Positions 35,971-45,700 of a DNA stretch of 64,000 nucleotides are shown one piece after another (position 1 is the first letter of the stretch; each line of letters opens with the position of its first letter). The notes beneath the pieces are model-generated. The model was not told where the DNA came from. It saw only the letters and a list, made by a program, of their open reading frames with translations, and ran no database searches. The stretch is from a virus. Location of the stretch: positions 107,626 to 171,625 of IMG/VR virus record IMGVR_UViG_3300043427_001127; one strand, given 5' to 3'. Made by a program: the position numbers and the translations under genes.

Positions 35971-37376
35971 TGTCTTTAGACTTAAATGCAGTAGTTAAAT
36001 CTGTTACTATAACTGACACAAAAGGTGTATCACATCCGCTTACTGGAAATAATCCAGAAGCTCAGATAGTTGGGTTGAAGATTTTTGAGAGTATAGAAAG
36101 TTATACAATGATGGCAGAACTTATGATTTTTGATACTGCCATAAACTTGGTGGGAACTGCACCAATCGTGGGAACTGAAACCGTAGAAATAGAACTAGAA
36201 GCACCAAATATTTCAGAGACTACTTATAAATGGAAGTTTGTTGTGTATGGCATCAGAAACAGAGTTGTGTCAAAAAATCAACAACTATATGTTTTAGATT
36301 TATTTTCTGAAGAAGCTTTACGAAATGAGACTTTGAGAATAGGAAAAGTTCTTAAAGAAACTGGAGATAAAATAGTCGAAGATATTGTAAAAAATTATTT
36401 AAAATCAGAAAAACAAATAGTGGATAGAGAAGTTGCTAAGTATAAGATGAAACTAATCCCTGCATTGAAAAGACCCTTTGATGTGATTACTTCTATTTTA
36501 CCAGAATGTGTTTCAAGTACTGCTAATCCTAGCGTACCAAACTCAGCAACATCACTTTCTGGAAGTGGTGGTGCAGCATCAAACCAAAATGGTGTTACTA
36601 ACTCAGTCACAGCAACATCGGCACCTGTTATTTCTGGGAGTGCTGGATACATGTTTTTTGAGAGATATGATGGTTATGTTTTTAAGTCAATAGACAGCAT
36701 GATTATTGCCGATTCAAAGCATAAAGAATATGTCTATGCGTATGCTCAATCAGATCAAGACACAGCGGAAAAAAACTCATATAAAATCCTCAACTATTCT
36801 TTTTCAAGTCAAGAAAATATTTTAAGAAAAATGAGATATGGTGTTTATTCTTCAATGATCTCATTTTTCAATCCTTCTTCGTGTGAATATGAAGAATATT
36901 TTTTTGATTTGAGTAAAGAATATCCACAGATGTATCATTTGGGTAAAGACGAAGCTTTGCCAGAAACTATAAAAACTTTATCTCAGTTTCCGACTCGCAT
37001 TATGTTACAATGCTTTGATCATGAAATCTTCCATAATACTGATGGTATTGCTGCTCCTGACCAAGGAGGAACTGCAGAGTTCCCAGACTTCAAAAAACAG
37101 TGGTTAGCTCAATCAGTCAGTAGAGGAATGATATTGAATAATCAGGTGCTAAATATCACTATACCTATTAATTTTGACTTAAGAGCTGGAGATAAACTCA
37201 AAGTTCAACTACCAAATCAATCAGTGCAATCTAAACGTGAAGATGAAAAATATGATAAAGCAAATAGTGGATTTTATTTAATCAAAAAAATATCTTATGA
37301 AGTTATGAGAGATAATAACAAAGGATTGATAGCAGTTTGTAACTTAGAGTTAATCCGAGACAACCTAGGGAGTTAA
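35970..37376 (+). CDS. 27: Baseplate hub protein gp27
   Basis: 468 residues from ATG 35970, longer than T4 gp27 (391). SVTITDTKGVSHPLTG, FESIESYTMMAELMIFD, VVYGIRNRVV, QLYVLDLFSEEALRNE and PFDVITSILPE are the gp27 core; the hub trimer carries the spike and opens the tube channel. The extra length includes a Ser/Gly-rich insert (about 190-225). Confidence 0.88.
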   Translation: MSLDLNAVVKSVTITDTKGVSHPLTGNNPEAQIVGLKIFESIESYTMMAELMIFDTAINLVGTAPIVGTETVEIELEAPNISETTYKWKFVVYGIRNRVVSKNQQLYVLDLFSEEALRNETLRIGKVLKETGDKIVEDIVKNYLKSEKQIVDREVAKYKMKLIPALKRPFDVITSILPECVSSTANPSVPNSATSLSGSGGAASNQNGVTNSVTATSAPVISGSAGYMFFERYDGYVFKSIDSMIIADSKHKEYVYAYAQSDQDTAEKNSYKILNYSFSSQENILRKMRYGVYSSMISFFNPSSCEYEEYFFDLSKEYPQMYHLGKDEALPETIKTLSQFPTRIMLQCFDHEIFHNTDGIAAPDQGGTAEFPDFKKQWLAQSVSRGMILNNQVLNITIPINFDLRAGDKLKVQLPNQSVQSKREDEKYDKANSGFYLIKKISYEVMRDNNKGLIAVCNLELIRDNLGS

Positions 37377-37381
37377 AAAAT

Positions 37382-37600
37382 ATGACAGATAAATCTATAA
37401 GCGATCATATTGAGCGCGATAAAAAAATATTAGACGATCCTCTGGTATCTTCGCAGTCAAGAAGACACGCAGAAGAAGAACTTGAACAACTAGAAAGATA
37501 TCAACAAAATCATCCAAACGATGACCACGATCCAAGTCCTTTGGAGTTATATTGTAATGATAACCCAGAGGCATTAGAATGTAGAGTATATGAAGTCTGA
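37382..37600 (+). CDS. Conserved small protein between gp27 and gp5
   Basis: 72 residues. SDHIERDKKILDDPLVSSQS, RRHAEEELEQLERYQ and the tail DPSPLELYCNDNPEALECRV are a pattern I recall as constant at this place in cyanomyoviruses. Function unknown; two Cys near the end. Its last base is the first of gp5. Confidence 0.7.
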   Translation: MTDKSISDHIERDKKILDDPLVSSQSRRHAEEELEQLERYQQNHPNDDHDPSPLELYCNDNPEALECRVYEV

Positions 37601-40272
37601 TGTTACCTGAACTTAACTTACCTGTTAATTTTGCTGGAAAAGATGGTTTCTACTGGTGGATAGGGCAAGTAGAGACGGAAGATGGTGTAAAAAATTCTAA
37701 CAGGTATAAAGTTCGCATTGTTGGGCAGCATGTCAAGAGTTGCACTGCTGTTCCCGTTGAAGATTTACCATGGGCAGTGGTAATGCTCCCAGTGACAGCA
37801 CCATCAAGCGAAGGAAATAGTAACTACTCTCCTGCTAAGTTGCAGAAGGGAGATTGGGTTATTGGTTTCTTTATGGATGGTGCTGTTGGGCAGCAACCCA
37901 TTATTATGGGTAGTCTACAAAAAGTTACCAACTCAACAAAAAATAATAAACTTGATGGTGAAAATCCAACAACAGAATGCCTAGCATTCACTAGATACGT
38001 TCCGCCAACAAACCCATATATTGCACAACCTGTAGGTGCTATTGATAAATCTGATGCCAGACCTGGAAATACAGGTGATGTAAAAGGAAAGGGAACAAAT
38101 AATCCTGGTCCACCTCCCGCTGTTGCTAGATCTGCATCTGAATACAGTCCAACCGCAACATCAACTAGATTTTCTTGTGCAAATGTTGCTGATGTAGCGT
38201 GTAAAGATACGAATAAGACAAACAGTTGGATGGAAAATACTCTAACTGAGTTATTTGGTTCTATATCAAGTAGTGGAGGACAGATAGGAACTCAGTTATT
38301 GAGTAGTGCTACAGGAACATTAGTTGATTATGCAAGTGCAGCAAAAGGATATATTAACAGAGCATTTGGTGTAGCAAAAGCTTATTTGGAAAGAGCAAAA
38401 GCACAAATGTTAGCACTAATAAAACAAGGTGTTGGTGCTATTGTTAAGTTTACTATGGGTGTTCCCGCACCAACTATTGATCCAGTAACAGGAGAAGCAG
38501 TAAAGACTAAAAAAACTGGAGTTCTCGGAACTATTATTCAGTGGTTAAACGATCAACTTGGGTTAGTAAACTGCGCGATTGCTGATTTAGAACAAAAACT
38601 TTTAGATTTTCTTACCAAGTTAATAACAGATCTATTGACCAGTGTTGTAAATGGAGCAACTTGTATTGTAGAAGCGGTAATATCTGAGATTTTATCGGAA
38701 ATAGAATCATATTTGACAGGATTGATTGACGCTATATTGGGACCACTGCAAGCATTGTTAGGAATCATTGCTAGTCCTTTGAATATTTTAGGTGCGGCTT
38801 TAGAATATATTTTTCAACTATTGGGAATATCATGTAGTGGTAATGGCAACAAATGTAGAGACGAGGAACAGTTAAAAAACTGTACTGGACCAGAGAAAAA
38901 ACCTGGCGAAGATGATTTCGCGGCATTGGATAAGTTAATCGCGGATATTCAAGATGATATTGCTCCATCTCCACTCCAAACCAGTTGCGCTGCTTCTGAA
39001 GCTATTCCTTGTGCTCCACTGACAGAAGCAGATGTTGCTGGCGGAGAACCAAACCCAGAAGAGTTTACGGGTGAACCAGAAGGAACTTTAGATCCACCTT
39101 CAGATCCATTTGGAGAAGATTATTTTGATGATTTTCCAAATCCATACGAACCAGATGAAGATGATTTGCCAGATGGAGAAGACGATACTGGAGATACCAC
39201 AACAACTTTACCATTGATAGCTGGCGTGGTTAGTAATGGATTCTTTAGTGTATTAGGTACTACAGAGATAGTATCTGACATAAACACAGTATTAAATGCC
39301 AATCTGGTAACAACTGGGCATTTTTCAATATATCCTACTGGAACTGAAGAAGATGGTGTGAGTTTTACAGATGCTACTGAGGGGCAAACACCTTCTGTTT
39401 TTGTTTCGTATTCTCTCACTTCTAACAAGAATACAGTTTCTGCGGGAGAAAGCATAACCTTTACATTAACCGATTTGTCTGAAACTATTGCTGATGGAAC
39501 TGTGTTTGATTATGTATTATTTGGAGTGGTGCAAACTGGAGATTTTGTGGGTAATAGTATTCTTGGGCAAATGACCATGAATAATAGTGTTTCTACAAAA
39601 ACTATTCAAATTTCAAGTAATCTTAGTTTTGTTGGATCTAGGCAAGTAACTTTTAATGTTGCAGCTAGATCTAAACTTTTTACAATAAACAATCTCGTTC
39701 CAGATTCTACCACACCTACAACAACACCGCAACCTACTTTTAAACCTCCTGTGTTAGGAACTCCAGAAGTAGATGATGAAGGAAAAATCATTGACATACC
39801 AATAGAAGATCCTGGAGATCCTTACATTTTCCCACCATTCATAAAAATATATGGAACTGGAGTGGGAGCTTCTGCAAAAGCGGTTCTGGATAATAGTGGA
39901 AGACTATCAAAAGTTTTAGTACAACGTCCTGGTAGAGGATATACGCCTAATAAAACTCCAGCAAAATCATGTGTTATTGATGGATTTGTAGTCATTCGAC
40001 CAGGAGTGGGATACACAAAAACTCCAACAATATATGTTGATGGAGATCCAGCAGTTGCTAGAGCGATTATAAATGACAAAGGAAATATTGTAGACATAGA
40101 AGTTTTGAATAAATTAAAACCTTTTGAGGGATATCCTGAGATTATTATACAAGGCAACGGTGCTGGAGCAAAAGCGATACCTTCTTTCTCTTGCCTAGAT
40201 AATAAGAGATTCAATCTACTTGTTGGTGAGATTGCTCCTTCTGGTGTTGATGAAGTTGTTGATTGTCCATAA
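37600..40272 (+). CDS. 5: Baseplate hub spike protein gp5
   Basis: 890 residues. Residues 1-115 are the gp5 OB domain (FYWWIGQVETEDGVKNSNRY, VRIVGQHV, WAVVMLPVTAP, GDWVIGFFMDGAVGQQPIIMG). T4 gp5 has a lysozyme domain next, and none is visible here; instead there is a long helical region (210-400), a Pro/Asp/Glu-rich linker and beta-rich repeats (VLVQRPGRGYTP, GVGYTKTPTIYVDGDP). Wall digestion is presumably taken over by the M23 and lysozyme domains of the two large proteins upstream. Confidence 0.88.
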   Translation: MLPELNLPVNFAGKDGFYWWIGQVETEDGVKNSNRYKVRIVGQHVKSCTAVPVEDLPWAVVMLPVTAPSSEGNSNYSPAKLQKGDWVIGFFMDGAVGQQPIIMGSLQKVTNSTKNNKLDGENPTTECLAFTRYVPPTNPYIAQPVGAIDKSDARPGNTGDVKGKGTNNPGPPPAVARSASEYSPTATSTRFSCANVADVACKDTNKTNSWMENTLTELFGSISSSGGQIGTQLLSSATGTLVDYASAAKGYINRAFGVAKAYLERAKAQMLALIKQGVGAIVKFTMGVPAPTIDPVTGEAVKTKKTGVLGTIIQWLNDQLGLVNCAIADLEQKLLDFLTKLITDLLTSVVNGATCIVEAVISEILSEIESYLTGLIDAILGPLQALLGIIASPLNILGAALEYIFQLLGISCSGNGNKCRDEEQLKNCTGPEKKPGEDDFAALDKLIADIQDDIAPSPLQTSCAASEAIPCAPLTEADVAGGEPNPEEFTGEPEGTLDPPSDPFGEDYFDDFPNPYEPDEDDLPDGEDDTGDTTTTLPLIAGVVSNGFFSVLGTTEIVSDINTVLNANLVTTGHFSIYPTGTEEDGVSFTDATEGQTPSVFVSYSLTSNKNTVSAGESITFTLTDLSETIADGTVFDYVLFGVVQTGDFVGNSILGQMTMNNSVSTKTIQISSNLSFVGSRQVTFNVAARSKLFTINNLVPDSTTPTTTPQPTFKPPVLGTPEVDDEGKIIDIPIEDPGDPYIFPPFIKIYGTGVGASAKAVLDNSGRLSKVLVQRPGRGYTPNKTPAKSCVIDGFVVIRPGVGYTKTPTIYVDGDPAVARAIINDKGNIVDIEVLNKLKPFEGYPEIIIQGNGAGAKAIPSFSCLDNKRFNLLVGEIAPSGVDEVVDCP

Positions 40273-40283
40273 CGTAAACTATC

Positions 40284-41831
40284 ATGGCAAAAAGTTGGTT
40301 AGAACTACAAGAAGAATTAAAATCTGGTGCATCTACCTTAGCGGTTCCAGTACAAGATGAGGGGTGTGGAAGTACAACCACGACTACATCTTCAAATGTT
40401 ATTGATCTAGGAGATCCTGCAGATTTAACTGCTGGTATTAGCGATACTTTATCAGAAGTTCAATCTAGTATTGATGCTTTTGGTTCTGAAGTGATGGGAG
40501 TGCTTCAAGATATCGGAGCATGGATTCCTTCTGAGTTGCAAGGATCTGCGGTTGCAGGTGGGACAGAAGCATCAGCACAAGAAAACTTTCAGGCGGGGAA
40601 TGCTTTTGCTGCAGTAGATAAGGTAAAATCAGAAGTTAGTCAAGGTGGAAACATCATAAAAACCGAAGGTCATGATAGTCAGACTGGGGATAGTTTTTAC
40701 CAGATATTAACCAGTTCTGGAGCTGGTTTTACTATTGATACAGATGGGAGTTTTTACATAAGAGGAACAAAAAATCCTTCGGAAGACCCAAAAACAGGTG
40801 GTGTTCATGTATTAGCAGACGGAGGAAGTCAGATTAAGTTGGGTGAATATTTGGTGATTGAAGTTGGCAACAACAATAAAGTTCTTTCTGGTAAATCGGG
40901 ATCTTCGGGAACAGAAGGACCAGCATTCTCATTATACATCAATGGTAACGCAGATATCAAGTGTGCTAACGGCGATTTGAGACTAGGTGGAAATAATATT
41001 TTGATTGATGCTGCAGATTCTTTAGAGTTAAAAGGAACTGATATTAAGATTCACGCTGGTGTTGGAGCTGGTGAACAACAATCAGAAGGTCAAGCACCAC
41101 CAGATGAACAGGGTGGAACTATTGAAATGAAGTCTGGCGTTTTCAAGCAAACTTATGTTAGCAAGCAAGGAATAGAATCTGCCAACTATGCAAAATGCGA
41201 TGGTGAACAGATTATTGCAATGAATGAACCTCAAGGAAACTTCGCTATTGAATCGGCGGGAACAATGAGTATTAAAGTTGAAGGTGATATGCTAGAGGAG
41301 ATTGGCGGAAGAAAGATGACAGAGGTTATGAGACAGTTCGCACCTCTTCCACCTCCACTTGGACCATCACCAATAATAAACGGCGTAAGTGCAGGATATT
41401 ATATCGTAAACAAGAATCTCATTAAACCAGCTTTAGGAGCAAAGAGTGTAGAAAAAACGCCCCCTGTAGTTTATATACACAGTCCAGAAACAGCAGTTGG
41501 TGGCGGACTTAAGGTTAGAGCAACTACTGGAAATATTGACTTAACTACAAACTTGGGAAATGTCATAATGGCATCCCAACAAGATATGTTTGCTTCTGTG
41601 TTTGATACTGCTTCCATGAAAGCAGACTTGTCTACTCCTGCTTTGGTCAAAGGTTTAACTAAACCAGGAGTATATGTTGGATCTGTGTTGTCAAAAACAA
41701 CACTGTTTAGTGGCACTGGTGTTTTGATGGGCATTACACCAACACCAATCGTTCCACCAGTTGATAAGTTTATAGATATTGCTTTGACAAGAACAACAAT
41801 CAAAAATATGACTGGCATCTTCTTGAACTGA
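40284..41831 (+). CDS. Spike-like beta-helical baseplate protein
   Basis: 515 residues. After a helical start, residues 130-330 contain strand repeats (GSFYIRGTKN, GNADIKCANGDLRLGGNNIL, LELKGTDIKIHAG) like the triple-stranded beta-helix of gp5 C-terminal/VgrG spikes. It directly follows gp5 and may supply the needle that the long gp5 variant lacks. No enzymatic motif seen. Confidence 0.65.
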   Translation: MAKSWLELQEELKSGASTLAVPVQDEGCGSTTTTTSSNVIDLGDPADLTAGISDTLSEVQSSIDAFGSEVMGVLQDIGAWIPSELQGSAVAGGTEASAQENFQAGNAFAAVDKVKSEVSQGGNIIKTEGHDSQTGDSFYQILTSSGAGFTIDTDGSFYIRGTKNPSEDPKTGGVHVLADGGSQIKLGEYLVIEVGNNNKVLSGKSGSSGTEGPAFSLYINGNADIKCANGDLRLGGNNILIDAADSLELKGTDIKIHAGVGAGEQQSEGQAPPDEQGGTIEMKSGVFKQTYVSKQGIESANYAKCDGEQIIAMNEPQGNFAIESAGTMSIKVEGDMLEEIGGRKMTEVMRQFAPLPPPLGPSPIINGVSAGYYIVNKNLIKPALGAKSVEKTPPVVYIHSPETAVGGGLKVRATTGNIDLTTNLGNVIMASQQDMFASVFDTASMKADLSTPALVKGLTKPGVYVGSVLSKTTLFSGTGVLMGITPTPIVPPVDKFIDIALTRTTIKNMTGIFLN

Positions 41832-41834
41832 CAC

Positions 41835-41863
41835 TTGACAACCCTGCCAAAACCCAGTACAAT
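41835..41863 (+). promoter_or_regulatory. Host-type promoter TTGACA / TACAAT
   Basis: TTGACA 41835-41840, 17 bp, TACAAT 41858-41863, starting 4 bp after the spike-gene stop. Drives the gene at 41899 and the tRNAs. Confidence 0.8.
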
Positions 41864-41898
41864 AGCAATGTAGTCGCTTCAAGGTCATGGAGTCTCAT

Positions 41899-42087
41899 AT
41901 GAATCTCAAAAATCCACAGGAACAGGCTCTTGACATCATCACGGTTGACCTGTATAATAAGAAGATCGTCATACGGGGTGAGGATGCCACTACCATCACA
42001 TTTAAATGCTCTACTATCAATGAGTTGGTTGAGTTAAAGGACGAATGTTCTCGATTACTTAAGTCCAAAAACTTTGCTTATCGCTAA
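41899..42087 (+). CDS. Small conserved hypothetical protein
   Basis: 62 residues from ATG 41899, chosen over ATG 41887 because GGAG (41889-41892) is 6 nt upstream. A strand-rich start (ALDIITVDLYNKKIVIRGED) and helical end. A perfect promoter lies within its coding sequence. tRNA-Met begins 1 bp after the stop. Confidence 0.6.
   Translation: MNLKNPQEQALDIITVDLYNKKIVIRGEDATTITFKCSTINELVELKDECSRLLKSKNFAYR
41930..41958 (+). promoter_or_regulatory. Consensus promoter inside a gene, before tRNA-Met
   Basis: TTGACA 41930-41935, 17 bp, TATAAT 41953-41958. It would give a transcript with the second half of the small gene and tRNA-Met. Full consensus makes chance occurrence unlikely. Confidence 0.65.
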
Positions 42088-42088
42088 T

Positions 42089-42161
42089 GCTGGTTTAGCT
42101 ATCTGGTGAAAGCACCCGACTCATAATCGGATACAGGCGAGTTCGATCCTCGCAACCAGCA
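42089..42161 (+). tRNA. tRNA-Met (CAT), elongator or Ile2 type
   Basis: Acceptor GCTGGTT/AACCAGC, anticodon stem CCGAC/TCGG with CAT, T arm GAGTTCGATCCTC, discriminator A. It lacks the initiator features of the one at 7120 (C1-G... pair is normal here). The anticodon stem resembles tRNA-Ile2, whose CAT is modified to read AUA; sequence alone cannot decide. Confidence 0.92.
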
Positions 42162-42162
42162 C

Positions 42163-42191
42163 TTGACAATCCGAGCAAACTCTGCTATGAT
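42163..42191 (+). promoter_or_regulatory. Host-type promoter TTGACA / TATGAT
   Basis: TTGACA 42163-42168 directly after tRNA-Met, 17 bp, TATGAT 42186-42191; tRNA-Leu(TAA) starts 13 bp later. Confidence 0.8.
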
Positions 42192-42204
42192 TGTCTCATC
42201 ACCT

Positions 42205-42288
42205 GGGGCGGTGGTGGAATCGGTAGACACACCAGACTTAAAATCTGTTGGGAGCAATCCCGTGAGAGTTCAAGTCTCTCTCGCCCTA
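42205..42288 (+). tRNA. tRNA-Leu (TAA)
   Basis: Acceptor GGGGCGG/TCGCCCT with GU pairs at both ends, class II D arm TGGTGGAATCGGTAGACAC, anticodon loop CTTAAAA (TAA), long variable arm, discriminator A. Confidence 0.93.
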
Positions 42289-42290
42289 TC

Positions 42291-42313
42291 CCCACTAAAT
42301 AATGTGTAGTGGG
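42291..42313 (+). promoter_or_regulatory. Hairpin with late-type box CTAAATA
   Basis: CCCACTA (42291-42297) pairs with TAGTGGG (42307-42313); the 5' arm and loop contain CTAAATA (42295-42301). It lies between tRNA-Leu and ATG 42321 and could be a terminator, a late promoter, or both. Confidence 0.45.
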
Positions 42314-42320
42314 AAATGTT

Positions 42321-42587
42321 ATGAAATACACATTATCTCAAGCATATGTCTTTTATATGGGTGAGGTTGTGCGTATGTATTTCATACAAGGTCTTCCTTA
42401 TACATTTGATGAACTTCCTCAAATAGTACAAGACCATCCTTCAGTTCAATCAGAAGCTCTTTCTCATCGTGACTACGATGACGAAGATATGTTTAACTGG
42501 TGCAACTATCTTGTTATGGAAGAAATGCACCCTTTAATGTTTGACATAGAAGTGGAAAACCCAGATTTACTCCCAAAAGACGAATAA
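42321..42587 (+). CDS. Hypothetical protein, 88 residues
   Basis: From ATG 42321 (GTG 42309 lies inside the hairpin). Aromatic- and Met-rich start (YTLSQAYVFYMGEVVRMYFI), then an acidic helical part (DDEDMFNWCNYLVMEEMHPL). Starts between two tRNA genes. No family recognised. Confidence 0.55.
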   Translation: MKYTLSQAYVFYMGEVVRMYFIQGLPYTFDELPQIVQDHPSVQSEALSHRDYDDEDMFNWCNYLVMEEMHPLMFDIEVENPDLLPKDE

Positions 42588-42588
42588 T

Positions 42589-42662
42589 GCCCTGATAGCT
42601 CAGCTGGATAGAGCAACGGTTTTGTAAACCGTAGGTCGTCGGTTCAAGTCCGACTCGGGGCT
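42589..42662 (+). tRNA. tRNA-Thr (TGT)
   Basis: Acceptor GCCCTGA/TCGGGGC (one T-G), anticodon stem ACGGT/ACCGT with TGT, T arm CGGTTCAAGTCCG. Begins 1 bp after the preceding stop codon. Confidence 0.95.
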
Positions 42663-42686
42663 CTCCGTGTGAAGGAAGTCAAATCC

Positions 42687-42712
42687 AACCTGAGGTCTCC
42701 TCAGGTTTTTTT
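42687..42712 (+). terminator. Rho-independent terminator
   Basis: AACCTGAGG-TCT-CCTCAGGTT (42687-42707) and T-run. Ends the tRNA unit before the late structural operon. Confidence 0.92.
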
Positions 42713-42713
42713 G

Positions 42714-42721
42714 TATAAATA
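42714..42721 (+). promoter_or_regulatory. Late promoter TATAAATA
   Basis: Exact TATAAATA, directly after the terminator, 38 bp before the giant structural gene. Confidence 0.8.
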
Positions 42722-42759
42722 ACTCAGAAGAAATCCACCATAGTTAGGGTAACTGAGTA

Positions 42760-45700
42760 ATGCCATTAACGAGATTAGATAATCTTATTTCAAGTAAAAC
42801 TGGTAAATATCTTTATGTTTCACCTGATGATTATAATGCATCAGATGCGCTAGATAACAGAGGAAATACACCTTTAAGACCATTCGTAAGTATTCAACGT
42901 GCCTTCTTAGAAGTAGCTCGTTTTTCGTATCTACCTAATGTAGATAATGATAGATTTGACCAGTTTACCATTATGTTGGCACCTGGCAATCACTATATTG
43001 ATAACCGTCCTGGTGTTGCAAATGTAGAAGATATTCCAACATTCCAATATAATGAGGCATTACAGCAGTGGGAAGCAAATGAAGATGTAAGTTTTGATCT
43101 TTCCGATCCAGATAATATTCTTTATCGTTTCAATGGTCGTGATGGTGGTGCTACGATTCCTAGAGGTACATCTCTTGTAGGTACAGACCTTCGTAGAACT
43201 CAGCTACGTGCTCTGTATGTTCCCGATCCTGCTGATAAAGATGTTCCTCGTTGTGCGCTGTTCAACGTAACAGGTGGTTGCTATTTCTGGCAGTTCACTA
43301 TTCTTGATGGCGACCTTTCTTCAAACTCTCCTCTATACGACGGTACGGTAGGTCGCGTCTACACACAACCTAACGATACTACAAACCGCCCAGTACCTGA
43401 GTTTTCACACCACAAGATTACAAACTTTGTTTTTGCTGATAGAGAAGATTTAGGTCTACTTTACAGAAAGATTGCAAAAGCTTTTGGTGACTATCAAGAT
43501 ACTATTGATGATGTATATGTAGAAGGTTCATCTACACCAGTAAGTAGTCAGTGGTCTGAAGATGTTACCTATAACGTTGGTGATAGGATTATCTACAATG
43601 GAAACGCTTTTGTTGCTAATGCAGTTGTAACAGGCATCGACCCAGAATCGGATGATACTAAATGGACCAGACTTGTAATCCGTGGTAGAGAGTTTGACTA
43701 CAGAGTACAGGAAAACAGAATCGTTGGTCCTCTATCTGATGCCGTGTTTATTGATAGCATCAAACTTATTGATGGTGTTGGAACTGATGTTGGTATTCTA
43801 ACTCTTGAAGTTAGAACTAAGATTAATCATGGTTTCTTCCCTGGTCAATATGTTGCGGTAACAAATAACAATCTTAATAATGCTTTAAACGGTGTATTTG
43901 CTGTATACAATATCAGCACTAATGATCCTAAAGTCTTCTACTATCGTGTTCCGTTTACTGCACAAGGTCTAAACCTAACTTCGGGTGAGACATATACAGC
44001 TACTTCTACCATTCCTCTCAACCAGACTGCTACAGTTCAGGCAGAAGTTGACTCGGTAGAATCAGCATCACCATACGTCTTCAACTGTTCGATTCGTTCT
44101 ACATGGGGTATCTGTGGTATCTGGGCAGATGGTCGCAAGGCGACTGGTTTCAAGTCGATGGTTATCGCTCAGTACACTGGTGTTTCGCTACAGAGAGACG
44201 ACCGTGCATTTATTCGTTATGATGAGTTTAGCAACACTTGGAACCAGGCACCTCTAACTGATGCATTTGCAACAACTCCTTACCACATCAAGGGTGATGC
44301 ATACTGGAAAGATGATTGGAGAAACTTCCACGTTCGTGCTTCGGATGACTCCTTCATTCAGAACGTTTCGATCTTCGCTGTAGGTTTCGCAGATCACTTC
44401 CTGCTTGAGTCTGGTGGTGACATGTCGATCACCAACTCCAACTCAAACTTCGGTAACACATCGATGCACTCGGTTGGTTACAAAGGATTCTCCTTTAACC
44501 AAGATAAGGGTGGATATATTACTGACATTATTCCTCCACAGGAACTTAAGACTTCCGACAAGTCTAAGCAGCAATATTATCCTATTCAGATTAACCTAAC
44601 AAATGATGCCACAAACACAAGCAGAGTTTATCTTGCTGGTGATGCTGTAAAGGATCCTGAGAATCGCCCTGCTGCCTCTGTAAGTGGGTATAGAATCGGT
44701 GCCAGGGTAAATGAACAGATTAAGGTAAAACTTAATGCGGGTACTGGAGAATCTGGTCCTACGGAAAAGAGTGCGGTATTAAATCCTTCTGGATTTAAGA
44801 GATGGGCTACATCACTTACAACTCTAAATCCTGCTGGTGCTTCATTTACTACTGAATATAATCTACAACAAGATGCAGCAAATCTAATCGAAGCAAACCA
44901 AACGTTTATTCAATCTGAAGCATTTGGATATATCCTTGAGAAATATCCATATCTACAAAATATTTCGTATGTAAACCCAAATATTACTTCCGAAACTGGT
45001 AGATATAGAGACGCTTCAAACCTGATCAAAGCAAATAGACAGGAAATCATTGATACAGCTTATAATGAAATGGTTACTGCATTCCCTGGATTTGTGAATC
45101 CAGATGTAGTAAAATGTAAGAGAGATTTAGGATACATTATTGACGCTATTGCAAACGATCTTTATGATGGTGGAAATGCTCATATTGTTGAAGCAACTCA
45201 ATCATATTTTGGCAGTAACGGGCAAATCTTAAGCAACGGTTTGAGTGGAGAACAAACTCAATCTGTATTTGCTTTTAATCGCGTTAGGGATCTTTGTAAG
45301 TTAGCTATTGCTAACATGCTTTCATCTACAAGTTCTTTACAAGTTTCTTCTATCACTTCTAGTGGAACTACTGTAACTGTAACTTGTTCTTCTCCGCATA
45401 ACTTAACAGTTAACACAAAAATCAGTGTTATTGGTTTAAATCAATCTGCTTATAATGGTGATTTTACTGTTCTTTCTACTGGATTAACCGCAACACAGTT
45501 CCAGTATACTGCTCTATCTGCTCCTTCTGCCTCTCCTGCTACTGGAGTTTCATACATTTCCACGGTAACTATTGATCAGGCAAACAGAACTACTCTTGCG
45601 GGTAAGTTAAAAAATGCAAGTGATCTAATCTTTGCTAACAAGCAGCAAATCGTAGATGCTGCTTATGTAAGTTCCATTCCTTCAGATACGAATGGTACTA

